Shown: one piece after another, positions 1 through 7,075 of the stretch | Position numbering within the stretch: position 1 is the first letter of the stretch | Layout of the letters: the number at the start of each line of letters is the position of its first letter | Origin: Acetobacteraceae bacterium | Lineage (GTDB): Bacteria > Pseudomonadota > Alphaproteobacteria > Acetobacterales > Acetobacteraceae | DNA length: 12,982 nt | Reading direction: 5' to 3' | Assembly: GCA_947462945.1 (NCBI GenBank) | Contig: CANHTE010000005.1 | Span: 1 to 12,982 of the forward strand | Made by a program: the position numbers and the translations under genes | The notes under the pieces: model-generated | Database searches by the model: none | The model's input: the letters and a program-made list of their open reading frames with translations, nothing else | What the model was told of the DNA's origin: nothing

Positions 1-196
1 CGCGAACCACGCCCTTGAGGGAGTCGGCGGCCGCGACTTCACGGCCATCATAATGCCCGCAGGAGGAGCAGATATGATGCGGGCGCTTCAGCTCACCGCA
101 ATTGGAGCACTCCACATGGACTTCCTTGGTCAGGGCCATGTGGCTGCGGCGCATGCCACGGCGGGAGGGGGAAACTTTCTTCTTCGGGACGGCCAT
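1..196 (-). CDS. rpmF: 50S ribosomal protein L32, C-terminus cut by window edge
   Basis: Structural protein of the large ribosomal subunit. The reading frame starts at ATG 196 and gives 65 residues before the left edge. It opens with [19 protein letters not shown], the usual basic L32 N-terminus, and carries the zinc-ribbon cysteines C30, C33, C43 and C46 (CSNC and CSSC). L32 is normally about 60-67 residues, so only a few residues can be missing. All four cysteines are kept, so this is the zinc-binding form rather than the Cys-less paralogue made under zinc limitation. It lies downstream of yceD on the same strand, the common proteobacterial order; plsX often follows, but that would be outside the window. 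A likely terminator lies between yceD and rpmF, so rpmF probably also has its own promoter in 197-260. I could not pick out convincing -35/-10 boxes there. Confidence 0.96.
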   Translation of the reverse strand, partial: MAVPKKKVSPSRRGMRRSHMALTKEVHVECSNCGELKRPHHICSSCGHYDGREVAAADSLKGVVR

Positions 197-274
197 GGAG
201 CCAGCCTTTCAACAGGTGTTGGGCCACCGGCAGAACACCGGCAAACCCAGGCAGAGGTGAGGGGCGCAGAACGC

Positions 275-309
275 CCAAACAAAATCAGCCGCAGCGGGCA
301 AGCTGCGGC
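275..309 (-). terminator. Rho-independent terminator after yceD
   Basis: An 8-bp perfect stem, GCCGCAGC (288-295) against GCTGCGGC (302-309), has a 6-nt loop. Read on the minus strand it is followed by TGATTTTGTTT. It sits 44 bp past the yceD stop, in the direction of transcription. A second, weaker hairpin (262-266 with 272-276, GGGCG/CGCCC) follows. Termination may be partial, because yceD and rpmF are often co-transcribed. Confidence 0.65.
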
Positions 310-352
310 AAGAAGGGAGCGCGATTAGCACCCATCCCTCCCTTTATGCAAC

Positions 353-847
353 CTACCCCTGGGGCTTCAGGGTCAGCAGCTTTGCAAAGGGGCCATGCGC
401 GCCCTCATCCGTCAGGCCCTCTGCCAGCTGGGCGCCAGGCGCACGCGGATAGGGGTCAATCGCCAGGGCGAGTTGCTGGGCCAGCGCCTCGCCCAGATCA
501 GCCACGCCCTGCTCGGTCTCGATGTCATCGGGGTCATCCTCGCCATCCGAGGGTTCCATCCCTTCCGGCAGCAGCCGCCAGGTCACGTCTTCCGAGATGG
601 ATTGCCGGACCGGCACCAGGGTGATGCCGCAGGCCTGCGTCAATTCGGCCATCAGCTTGCCGGTGACATGAACCACCCCTTCCAGCCCCGGCTTCAGCCG
701 AAGTTCGGCGGTGAGCGCTTCGATGGCCAGCAGGTCGAACCGCGCGGCCAGTGCCGCGCATTCCGCCGCTCCGGCTGCAAGACGCAGCGGCTGGCCGGCG
801 GCAGGGACATGGGCCAGGGGCAGGCGGTGACTGAACTCGATGGTCAT
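353..847 (-). CDS. yceD: YceD/DUF177 family protein
   Basis: A 164-aa protein of the DUF177/YceD family. In E. coli and in plant plastids, members affect 23S rRNA accumulation or processing; the exact biochemical role is not settled. Family features visible here are the N-terminal sandwich-like segment, the single conserved cysteine in QACGITLVPV (C73), an acidic patch at about residues 97-110 (DGEDDPDDIE), and the closing DLGEALAQQLALAIDPYPRAPGA (117-139), where the family has L-x-E...L-L-x-P-Y-P. The ATG start at 847 overlaps the upstream chaperone's TGA in an ATGA junction, which suggests translational coupling. Position just before rpmF is the classical place for this family and supports a ribosome-related role. 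Length is normal for alphaproteobacteria. Confidence 0.9.
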   Translation of the reverse strand: MTIEFSHRLPLAHVPAAGQPLRLAAGAAECAALAARFDLLAIEALTAELRLKPGLEGVVHVTGKLMAELTQACGITLVPVRQSISEDVTWRLLPEGMEPSDGEDDPDDIETEQGVADLGEALAQQLALAIDPYPRAPGAQLAEGLTDEGAHGPFAKLLTLKPQG

Positions 848-1374
848 GCGAAGCGCGCCTCGCCTCGCAGGAAGCTGGCCATCTCCTGGCCCGCCAGCAT
901 GACCGAGACCTGTGCGGCATGCGCGGCCAGGGTGGCACCAGCGCCCTCGGGGGCGGGGTCCTTGACCCAGATGTTGCGCGCCAGCGCATCGGCCAGTCTG
1001 GGCAAATCCTCAGCGTCCAGCGCTTCGCCATAGCCTTGGGCGCGGCCGTGGAAGCCTTCCCACAGCATCTTCACCCGCTTGCCGACGCTCAGATCCCCAA
1101 TGCCCATTTCACGCAGGTTCACATCCATGTCGCCGAACATCGCGTCAAACACCGCCTGGCCCAGCGCATCGGCGGTCTTGTCGCGCTCGGTGCGGAGGCG
1201 GCGGATCAGCAGGCCGACATGCAGGGTCACCAGCTCGAATCGGCCGGCGGCCGTGTCGGGCACGCCGATCTCGGCATAGAAATGTGGTGCGCGGGCCGCA
1301 GCGACGGCAGCGCCGTACAGCGCGAAGCCGGTCCGCTCATGCGGGGGGCGGCGGAACAGGCCGAGCAGGCCCAT
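844..1374 (-). CDS. Ubiquinol-cytochrome c chaperone (CBP3-like) family protein
   Basis: A 176-aa protein resembling the ubiquinol-cytochrome c chaperone family, related to mitochondrial CBP3/UQCC1, which helps cytochrome b assemble into the bc1 complex. Supporting segments are FYAEIGVPDTAAGRFELVT (about 32-50), VGLLIRRLRTERDKTADALGQAVFDAMFGDMD (about 53-84) and the run NLREMGIGDLSVGKRVKMLWEGFHGR (about 86-111), where the M-R-E-x-G-V-G-D-x-x-V-x-K pattern is typical. Start ATG 1374 has AGGAAA at 1384-1389, 9 nt upstream. It overlaps yceD by 4 nt and is divergent from bamE across about 90 bp. This chaperone-yceD-rpmF order is common in alphaproteobacteria. There is no transmembrane segment; the protein is expected to be cytoplasmic or membrane-peripheral. 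Confidence 0.88.
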   Translation of the reverse strand: MGLLGLFRRPPHERTGFALYGAAVAAARAPHFYAEIGVPDTAAGRFELVTLHVGLLIRRLRTERDKTADALGQAVFDAMFGDMDVNLREMGIGDLSVGKRVKMLWEGFHGRAQGYGEALDAEDLPRLADALARNIWVKDPAPEGAGATLAAHAAQVSVMLAGQEMASFLRGEARFA

Positions 1375-1463
1375 GATGCAATGTTTCCTGACAAGGGCTC
1401 GCGCGGCGGGGCGCGCCGATCTGGCGCATTGACCGCAAGGGCCGGGTGACGTTAAGCCGGGAC

Positions 1464-2006
1464 ATGGCCCGTCACCCTGCCTTGGTCAACATCCGTCATC
1501 TTGCTCTCCTGGCGCTTCCGGTGCTGGCGGGCTGTTCCTATCTGCCGCCGCTCCCTGACCGGCCGCGCGATGTGTTCACCACACCCATCGTCAATCGTGG
1601 CCATGCGGTCTCGGAGGAACAGCTCACGCAGCTCACCTCGGGCGTCTCGACGCGCGCGGATGTGCAGGCGCTGCTCGGCAGCCCCAGCCATGCCGGCACG
1701 TTTTCGGATGACAATTGGTATTACATCAGCGGCGTGACGCAGCTGCGGCCAGGCCGCAGCATGGCATTGCGCTCGCAGCGGGTGGTTGTCGTTGCCTTCA
1801 ACCCGGCCGGGACCGTGGCCGAAGTGCGGCAGCTCAGCCAGAGCGACATGCCCCAGGTGAGTTTCATCCAACGCGAAACGCCCAGCCCGGGCACCGAGCG
1901 CAGCCTGCTCCAGGCGCTGTTCGGCAATGTGGGGCGCGTCGGCCCCGCGGCAGGCGGCAACACCGTGCCGACCGGCGGCCCCGCCGCCGGCGCTGGCGGG
2001 CGCTGA
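1464..2006 (+). CDS. bamE: Outer membrane protein assembly factor BamE (SmpA/OmlA lipoprotein)
   Basis: A small lipoprotein subunit of the BAM complex, which folds beta-barrel proteins into the outer membrane. From ATG 1464 it is 180 aa. It has a short basic start, a hydrophobic stretch (HLALLALPV) and a lipobox LAGC with the acyl-accepting Cys at residue 24. The SmpA/OmlA domain follows: VSEEQLTQLTSGVSTRADV, then LLGSP, then DDNWYYIS, then a strand with VVVVAFNPAGTVAEV. The last 30 or so residues are rich in Gly, Pro and Ala and are probably disordered. An in-frame GTG at 1446 would add six residues and has AAGGG just upstream, though with a short spacer, so the start is not certain. It is divergent from the bc1-chaperone operon. 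The same-strand argD starts about 105 bp later, with no clear terminator between them. Confidence 0.92.
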   Translation: MARHPALVNIRHLALLALPVLAGCSYLPPLPDRPRDVFTTPIVNRGHAVSEEQLTQLTSGVSTRADVQALLGSPSHAGTFSDDNWYYISGVTQLRPGRSMALRSQRVVVVAFNPAGTVAEVRQLSQSDMPQVSFIQRETPSPGTERSLLQALFGNVGRVGPAAGGNTVPTGGPAAGAGGR

Positions 2007-2094
2007 CAGGCGCGTTCCAAGGACAAGGCTTGCTTCCGGCCGTTTTTGCGTCAAACTGGAGGTTTCTGTTCGCATGTCGCGGCCGAAATCTTCC

Positions 2095-2101
2095 AGAGGA
2101 G
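2095..2101 (+). promoter_or_regulatory. Ribosome binding site of argD (supports GTG start)
   Basis: AGAGGAG at 2095-2101 lies 9 nt before the GTG at 2111. This supports GTG 2111 over the in-frame ATG at 2126. The 104-bp gap 2007-2110 shows no other clear promoter or terminator. Confidence 0.6.
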
Positions 2102-2110
2102 CGCTGAAGC

Positions 2111-3313
2111 GTGATCCCCGCCCTGATGCCGACCTACAACCGTGCCGACCTCGCTTTCGAGCGGGGCGAAGGCGCCTATGTGTGGACGGATGCGGGGCGA
2201 CGATTCCTCGATTTCGGCTCCGGCATCGCCACCTCCTCGCTCGGCCACGGCCATCCGCATCTGGTGAAGGCCATTGCGGAGCAGGCGGCGAAGGTCATGC
2301 ATGTCAGCAACCTCTACCGCGTTCCCCAGGCCGAGAAGCTGGCCGCGCGGCATGTGGCGGCCAGCTTTGCCGATAGCGTGTTCTTCTGCAATTCGGGCGC
2401 GGAAGCCAATGAGGGCATGGTCAAGGCCGTGCGCAAATACCACGCCGAGAACGGCCACCCGGAAAAATTCCGGATGATCTGCTTCGAGGGCGCCTTCCAT
2501 GGCCGCACGCTCGCCATGCTCAGCGCCACCGGCAATGAGAAGTACCTGGCCGGCTTCGGCCCGGCGGTCGAGGGCTTCGACCACGTGCCCTTCGGCAACA
2601 TGAATGCCGTGCGCGACGCGATCACCCCCGCCACGGCCGGCATCATGATCGAGCCGGTGCAGGGCGAGGGCGGCGTGCGCCCGGCTGATTTGCGCTTTCT
2701 GCGCGAATTGCGCGCGGTCTGCGACGAGTTCGGCCTGCTGCTCGCGCTCGACGAAGTCCAGACCGGCATGGGCCGGAGCGGCAAGCTCTGGGCGCATCAA
2801 TGGGCCGGGATCGAGCCCGACGTCATGTCCTCGGCCAAGGGCATTGGCGGCGGTTTCCCGCTGGGTGCCGTGATGGCCAAGGAGGCCGTGGCCAAGCACC
2901 TGAAGCCGGGCACGCATGGCACCACCTATGGCGGTGGCCCCTTGGCCTGCGCGGCCGGCAATGCCGTGCTGGATGTGGTTCTGGCACCCGGCTTCCTGGA
3001 CCAGGTGGACCGCGTGGCACGCCATCTCTGGCGCGGCATGCTGGCGCTGGCCGCGCGCCACCCGGCCGTGATCCTCGGCGTGCAGGGGGCCGGCATGCTG
3101 CTCGGCCTGCGCCTCACGCCGGAGGTCAATAACGGCGCCATGCAGGCTCAATGCGTCGAGGAGGGGCTGCTGACCGTGGCGGCGGGCATGAATGTGCTGC
3201 GCGTCGCACCGCCGCTCATCATCACCGAGGCCGAAGTGGATGAGGCGCTGGCCGCACTGGACCGCGCCTGCCATGCCCTGACGCCGGCGGATGCCCTGGC
3301 ACCCGCCAAGTGA
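2111..3313 (+). CDS. argD: Acetylornithine aminotransferase family protein (class III PLP transaminase)
   Basis: A 400-aa PLP enzyme, assigned as acetylornithine transaminase, which makes N-acetylornithine from N-acetylglutamate semialdehyde and glutamate in arginine synthesis; many relatives also act on succinyl-diaminopimelate. Visible motifs are [18 protein letters not shown] (32-49), the cofactor phosphate loop NSGAEAN (94-100), the ring-stacking region FEGAFHGRT (125-133), the EPVQGEGG stretch (181-188), D214 in [14 protein letters not shown], and the Schiff-base lysine K243 in [26 protein letters not shown] (271-282) is typical of the ArgD branch. Start GTG 2111 has a good SD. The TGA stop overlaps the argF GTG (GTGA), so the pair is translationally coupled. 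That context makes ArgD the best choice over other class III transaminases. Confidence 0.93.
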   Translation: MIPALMPTYNRADLAFERGEGAYVWTDAGRRFLDFGSGIATSSLGHGHPHLVKAIAEQAAKVMHVSNLYRVPQAEKLAARHVAASFADSVFFCNSGAEANEGMVKAVRKYHAENGHPEKFRMICFEGAFHGRTLAMLSATGNEKYLAGFGPAVEGFDHVPFGNMNAVRDAITPATAGIMIEPVQGEGGVRPADLRFLRELRAVCDEFGLLLALDEVQTGMGRSGKLWAHQWAGIEPDVMSSAKGIGGGFPLGAVMAKEAVAKHLKPGTHGTTYGGGPLACAAGNAVLDVVLAPGFLDQVDRVARHLWRGMLALAARHPAVILGVQGAGMLLGLRLTPEVNNGAMQAQCVEEGLLTVAAGMNVLRVAPPLIITEAEVDEALAALDRACHALTPADALAPAK

Positions 3314-4254
3314 GTGCGCTGCTGCGGCCAGTGACGGGGGGTGGCGCACCGCGCCACTTCCTCGAACTGATGGACCATGATGCGGCGACGTTGCGCCGCA
3401 TGCTGGATCTGGGCAGCCGTGCCAAGCGCGGCGAGATGGTGGGCAAGCCGCTGGCCGGCAAGCACATCGCGATGATCTTCGAAAAACCCTCGACGCGCAC
3501 GCGCGTCAGCTTCGAAGTCGGCATCAAGCAGTTGGGCGGCGAGGTGGTGACCCTCGCCGGCAAGGACACGCAACTGGGCCGCGGCGAAACGCCGGCCGAT
3601 ACGGCGCGCGTCCTCTCACGCTATGTGGATGCCATCATCCTGCGCACCGACAAGGTGTCCAAGATGCGGGAATTGGCCGAATTCGCGACGGTGCCGGTGA
3701 TCAACGGCCTGACCGATGTCTCGCATCCCTGCCAGTTGATGGCCGATGTGATGACCTTCGAGGAGCATCGCGGCCCCATCGCCGGGCAGGTGGTGGCCTG
3801 GACGGGGGATGGCAATAATGTCGCGCAATCCTTCATCCAGGCCGCCGCGCGCTTTGATTTCACCTTGCGCGTCGCCACCCCGCCGGAACTGGCGCCCCAG
3901 GCCAATCTCATCGCCTGGGCACGGGCCGAGGGCGCTCGTGTGGAGCTGACCAACAGCCCGCAGGATGCCGTGGCCGGCGCACGCTGCGTCGTGACCGACA
4001 CCTGGGTCTCGATGAGCGATGACAAGACCAGCGCCCGCCAACGGCACAATCTGCTGGCGCCCTACCAGGTCAATGCCGCGCTGATGAAGCATGCCGCGCC
4101 GGACGCGATCGTGATGCATTGCCTGCCGGCGCATCGCGGCGAGGAAATCACCGATGAGGTGATGGATGGCCCGCAAAGCGTGGTGTTCGACGAGGCGGAA
4201 AACCGCCTGCACGCGCAGAAGGGTGTGCTGATGTGGGCACTGGGCCTGGCGTGA
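3310..4254 (+). CDS. argF: Ornithine carbamoyltransferase
   Basis: A 314-aa cytosolic enzyme that joins carbamoyl phosphate and ornithine to give citrulline. The carbamoyl-phosphate loop STRTR is at 61-65 and HPCQ at 139-142. The ornithine loop contains D230 and SM (DTWVSM, 230-235). HCLPAHRG at 270-277 holds the Cys-Leu-Pro motif specific to ornithine, rather than aspartate, carbamoyltransferases. Length is normal. GTG start 3310 overlaps the argD stop by 4 nt; there is no independent SD, so expression probably relies on coupling. Its own TGA overlaps the next small ORF's GTG in the same way. In many alphaproteobacteria the Hsp33 gene hslO follows argF. Here it does not. Confidence 0.97.
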   Translation: MSALLRPVTGGGAPRHFLELMDHDAATLRRMLDLGSRAKRGEMVGKPLAGKHIAMIFEKPSTRTRVSFEVGIKQLGGEVVTLAGKDTQLGRGETPADTARVLSRYVDAIILRTDKVSKMRELAEFATVPVINGLTDVSHPCQLMADVMTFEEHRGPIAGQVVAWTGDGNNVAQSFIQAAARFDFTLRVATPPELAPQANLIAWARAEGARVELTNSPQDAVAGARCVVTDTWVSMSDDKTSARQRHNLLAPYQVNAALMKHAAPDAIVMHCLPAHRGEEITDEVMDGPQSVVFDEAENRLHAQKGVLMWALGLA

Positions 4255-4505
4255 GCGAGGGTGAAGAAAAGACGATTGAGGCACTGAAAGCGGAGATTGC
4301 CGAATTGCGCGCCGCGTTGATGGAGCTGGCCGTTGTGCAGGCTGAGGCGTTGAACGCCTTGGCGAGGAGCTCCCGGCCGGACCCATTCAAGGCGTTCAAG
4401 TCCGAGAGCAATCTGCTCCAGGCTGATCCTGGGTTCCAAGCGCGCAGCGAAGTGCTGGACGCGGCCAAAAGGTCTTTGGACGTTGCGGCGCGGATGCTCC
4501 TGTGA
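4251..4505 (+). CDS. Hypothetical small coiled-coil protein (84 aa)
   Basis: I do not recognise this family. The ORF starts at GTG 4251, overlapping the argF stop as GTGA, and encodes 84 residues with no signal peptide or membrane segment. Residues 1-35 are rich in Glu, Ala and Leu ([21 protein letters not shown] is within this part) and should form an amphipathic helix or coiled coil. The second half also looks helical ([21 protein letters not shown]). Codon use differs from the neighbours, with more TTG, GTT, CCT, GCT and AGG codons, so it may be recently acquired or weakly constrained. It ends in a 4-nt overlap with the next ORF. The two overlaps and plausible protein composition argue for a real gene, but homology cannot be checked here. 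Confidence 0.6.
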   Translation: MSEGEEKTIEALKAEIAELRAALMELAVVQAEALNALARSSRPDPFKAFKSESNLLQADPGFQARSEVLDAAKRSLDVAARMLL

Positions 4506-4942
4506 TGGTCGTTGACCGTCAATTGGAAGATCGCTTTCGGCAAGCCCAGCAGGAAAACAACCGCCTGTTGTCGCCTGACTGCCGTGAGCCCCTTGAACCC
4601 GGGGGTGGCGGGGGCGACTCTGGTGGTATGGATGGTCTCGCTGAGCGGGTAACGCGTGTGGAGGTCCGGCTGGATGCGGTTGAAGATCGCATGGGCCGGC
4701 TGGAAATCCGCATGGATCGGCTCGAAGTCCGGATGGATGGCATTGATGCCCGGCTTCGCGGCGTTGAACAGTCACTGTCCGCCGTCAGCGCCAAGCTAGA
4801 CCTTCTGGTGACCACCAACGCCCAATTGGTGGCCAAGCTCCCCTCCTGGTGGCAAATGCCGGCCGTGATTGCCGGCACGATTGGCCTGCTGGCCGGTTTT
4901 CTGGCCCTGGCCAATGGACTGCAGAAGGCGGGTCTCCTGTAG
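4502..4942 (+). CDS. Hypothetical membrane-anchored coiled-coil protein
   Basis: Unrecognised 146-aa product. From GTG 4502 (GTGA overlap with the 84-aa ORF) it has a polar, Gly-rich first 42 residues (GGGGGDSGG at 34-42). Seven near-perfect heptads follow at residues 53-101, with V/L/I and L/M alternating in 4-3 spacing and the pattern (V/L/I)-E/D-x-R-(L/M). The next part is TTNAQLVAKLPSWWQMP and a single hydrophobic helix at about 120-140 (AVIAGTIGLLAGFLALANGL), ending with a short tail. The layout, a long coiled coil plus one C-terminal membrane anchor, resembles small holin- or haemolysin-XhlA-like and other tail-anchored proteins, but that is shape only. An internal ATG at 4628 would give a 104-aa protein starting MDGLAERV, a plausible alternative start because the first 42 residues look less constrained. 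Confidence 0.62.
   Translation: MMVVDRQLEDRFRQAQQENNRLLSPDCREPLEPGGGGGDSGGMDGLAERVTRVEVRLDAVEDRMGRLEIRMDRLEVRMDGIDARLRGVEQSLSAVSAKLDLLVTTNAQLVAKLPSWWQMPAVIAGTIGLLAGFLALANGLQKAGLL
4658..4804 (+). repeat. Degenerate 21-bp tandem repeat encoding heptads
   Basis: Seven consecutive 7-codon units inside the 146-aa ORF. The middle units are most alike at DNA level: CGGCTGGAAATCCGCATGGA and CGGCTCGAAGTCCGGATGGA both occur at 4697-4737. The repeat suggests growth by unequal duplication of a heptad unit, so copy number could differ among relatives. Confidence 0.75.
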
Positions 4943-4973
4943 GCCTCAACCACACGCCGAGTGACGGCGGGGT

Positions 4974-5020
4974 CCGGGGTCCGCCACGGACCCCGGCGGG
5001 GCGCGGGGCAGAGCCCCGCC
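4974..5020. terminator. Paired GC palindromes between convergent genes
   Basis: Two adjacent perfect hairpins: CCGGGGTCCG (4974-4983) with CGGACCCCGG (4987-4996), loop CCA; and GCGGGGC (5003-5009) with GCCCCGC (5013-5019), loop AGA. They fill most of the 83-bp gap between the 146-aa ORF (plus strand) and the Bug gene ending at 5026 (minus strand). They are well placed as a bidirectional transcription end. No U-tract follows on either strand, so intrinsic termination is not assured; the hairpins could instead protect mRNA 3' ends. Confidence 0.5.
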
Positions 5021-5025
5021 TCGCC

Positions 5026-5994
5026 TCAATCAATGCTCAAATTCAACCGCCGCACCGTATCCCGCTCATAAGCCACCCGCTCCCGCGCGAACTCCAGATA
5101 GGCCTGCGGGCCGAGATATTCATTCGGGTTTTCCCAGCGCCGCATGATGGCCTGGCTGGCATCATCCTCGAAGGCCTTCTTCAGGCTGCGATGCAGGATG
5201 TTCACGATCTCCGGCTCGAGCCCCTTGGGGCCGACCACGCCATAGGGCGAAGTCACGCTCATCCCGAAGCCCAGCTCCAGCAAGGTCGGCGCTTGCGGGG
5301 CGGAGGCGAGGCGCGTGGGCGTCCAGGTGCTGAGCAGCCTGAATTCGCCGCTTTCCACCTGGGGCCGCCAAGATTGCGCGTCGGCCACGATATCGATCTG
5401 GCGGCCGAGCAGCATGGTCACCCCCTCCTGCGCGCCGCGCGTGGGGATATGCTCCATGCGCACGCCGCGCCGCGCCAGGATGTCCTCCATCGCCAGATGG
5501 TTGGTGGTGGCAATGCCGGAGGTGGAATAGGTGAGTTCACCCGGGCGGCGCCGCGCCTCGGCGATCATGTCGTCAAAGCTGTTCCAGCCGCGATCGGCGC
5601 GCACGGCCGTGCCGAAGACAAAGCCGGTGAGCTGCATGATGTAGCTGAAATCCGCGACAGGGTCCCAGGTGGGCTGCCGTGTCAGGAAGGGGTGCCGCAG
5701 GATGGAGAGGTGGTGATGCGCCAGCGTATAGCCATCGGGCCGCGCCTGCTGCGTCAGGAAGAAGGCGGCGCGGGTGCCACGCGCGCCGGGCATGTTCTCG
5801 ATCACGATGCTCTGGCCGGTGTCACGCTGGAAAACTTCGAACATCTGCCGGTGCAAGGCATCCAGGCTGCCACCCGGCGGCCAGGGAATCAGGAAGCGGA
5901 TGGTACGATTGGGATAGCGCGCCTGGCCGAAGGCGGGCGTGGCGAGGGGTGACGCCCCAAGGGCTGCAAGCAGCGCGCGGCGTTGGGTGTTCAT
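5026..5994 (-). CDS. Tripartite tricarboxylate transporter substrate-binding protein (Bug/TctC family), copy 1
   Basis: A 322-aa periplasmic binding protein of the Bug (TctC-like) family, which captures organic acids or related solutes. The N-terminus TQRRALLAALGASPLATPAFGQ is a signal peptide with an RR pair, possibly Tat-type, with cleavage near residues 23-25. Family motifs are RFLIPWPPGGSLDAL (33-47, the usual P-F-x-P-G-G-x-x-D region), RPDGYTL (85-91), DFSYIMQLTG (115-124), TYSTSGIATTNHLAME (155-170) and PTLLELGF (236-243). Length is normal. GGAGG at 6005-6009, 10 nt before ATG 5994, is a strong SD. It lies 32 bp downstream of a paralogue and is probably co-transcribed with it. No TctA/TctB membrane genes are in the window, so its transporter partner and ligand are unknown. 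Confidence 0.92.
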   Translation of the reverse strand: MNTQRRALLAALGASPLATPAFGQARYPNRTIRFLIPWPPGGSLDALHRQMFEVFQRDTGQSIVIENMPGARGTRAAFFLTQQARPDGYTLAHHHLSILRHPFLTRQPTWDPVADFSYIMQLTGFVFGTAVRADRGWNSFDDMIAEARRRPGELTYSTSGIATTNHLAMEDILARRGVRMEHIPTRGAQEGVTMLLGRQIDIVADAQSWRPQVESGEFRLLSTWTPTRLASAPQAPTLLELGFGMSVTSPYGVVGPKGLEPEIVNILHRSLKKAFEDDASQAIMRRWENPNEYLGPQAYLEFARERVAYERDTVRRLNLSID

Positions 5995-6026
5995 TTTTTT
6001 GTTTCCTCCCTGAAGGCAGACCGGCC

Positions 6027-7013
6027 CTATTCCATGCGAATCCCGAGCCTGGTCACCATCTCGCGCTCCCAGCTGGCCCGCTGGACCACGAAATCCGTGT
6101 ATTCCTGGGTGTTGAGGTAAACCAGCGGCATGTCGAATTGCGTGCGCACCCGCGTATTCTCAGGGCTCATCAACGCGGTATGGAAAGCATCATGCAGCGC
6201 CCGGACAATGCCCGGGTCCATGCGCGGCGGGCCGCTGATGCCGTAATTCGAGGTGACGACGATGTCGTAACCCAGTTCACGCAGCGTCGGCACGGTTGGG
6301 AAGCGGGCCACACGCTCGGCCGTCCAGACGCTGAGCAGGCGCATTTGCCCGGCCTCCACCGGCCCGGCCCAGACGCTGCTATCGGCGATCATGTCAATCT
6401 GCCCACCCAGCACGGCCGGCACTGCTTCGGAGGCGCCGCGGAAGGCCACATGCGTCATCTCAATCCGCTCGCGCCCCATGATGTCTTCCATCGTCAGATG
6501 GTTCGTCGTGGCGATGCCCGAGGTGGCGAAGCTGACCCGGCCCGGATTGGCACGGGCATGGGCGATCATGTCCTGCCAGGTCTGAAAGCGGCTATTGGCG
6601 GCGACCGCCACACCAAACAGCCAGCCGGTGAGGCCGATGATATGGGTGAAATCCGTGGTCGAATCCCATTGCGGCGTGCGCACCAGAAAGGGCCGCCGGA
6701 TCACCGAAAGATGCATCTGGCCCAGCGTATAGCCATCCGGCCGGGCTTCGCGGGCCAGGTGCAGCGCGTGCAGGGTGCCGCCCGCGCCGCCGCGATTCTC
6801 CGCCACGACGGGCTGGCCGAGCAGACGGCCCGCCTGCTCCCCCAGGCTGCGCAGCTGGGCATCGGCGCTGCCGCCGGGAGCCCAGGGAATAATGAGGCGA
6901 ATGGGGCGCTCCGGAAACCGGCCCTGGCCAGAGGCCACGCTCGGGGCCGCGAGGGCGGCGCCCCCCATGGCCAGCGCATGGCGGCGTGACAGCCCGTCAA
7001 TGGGTTGGCGCAT
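6027..7013 (-). CDS. Tripartite tricarboxylate transporter substrate-binding protein (Bug/TctC family), copy 2
   Basis: A 328-aa Bug-family periplasmic binding protein, paralogous to its downstream neighbour. The signal peptide carries a Tat-like SRRHAL (9-14) and a hydrophobic AMGGAALAAPSVASG stretch, with cleavage near residue 29. Motifs are LIIPWAPGGSADAQL (40-54), RPDGYTLGQMHLS (91-103), DFTHIIGLTG (121-130), FATSGIATTNHLTME (162-176) and PTLRELGYDI. The block TSGIATTNHL is identical in both copies. ATG 7013 has GGAGGG (7020-7025) 6 nt upstream. It is the first gene of the pair. The 164-bp gap upstream (7014-7177) holds a GG-N10-GC element and several repeats of GGCAAG. The ligand is not predictable from sequence alone. 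Confidence 0.92.
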   Translation of the reverse strand: MRQPIDGLSRRHALAMGGAALAAPSVASGQGRFPERPIRLIIPWAPGGSADAQLRSLGEQAGRLLGQPVVAENRGGAGGTLHALHLAREARPDGYTLGQMHLSVIRRPFLVRTPQWDSTTDFTHIIGLTGWLFGVAVAANSRFQTWQDMIAHARANPGRVSFATSGIATTNHLTMEDIMGRERIEMTHVAFRGASEAVPAVLGGQIDMIADSSVWAGPVEAGQMRLLSVWTAERVARFPTVPTLRELGYDIVVTSNYGISGPPRMDPGIVRALHDAFHTALMSPENTRVRTQFDMPLVYLNTQEYTDFVVQRASWEREMVTRLGIRME

Positions 7014-7075
7014 GACATTCCCTCCGAATTGGCTCGGCGCATCTTACGGCGCCGTCATCCATGATTGGGCCACAT

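Noticed and set aside
225..243. Direct repeat CACCGGCA twice, 11 bp apart, upstream of rpmF
   Set aside because: Short and GC-rich; no dyad or regulator context. Too likely by chance.
1375..1463. Divergent promoter pair between the bc1 chaperone gene and bamE
   Set aside because: The short gap must hold promoters, but I found no -35/-10 pair good enough to place.
2051..3349. 432-aa open frame on the minus strand across argD
   Set aside because: Antisense shadow of argD caused by high GC3; rich in His, Arg and Gly with no family motifs, while argD on the other strand has a full set of catalytic motifs.
4849..6989. Two long plus-strand frames opposite the Bug genes
   Set aside because: Low-complexity composition typical of antisense GC-rich frames; the Bug proteins on the minus strand carry clear motifs and strong SDs.
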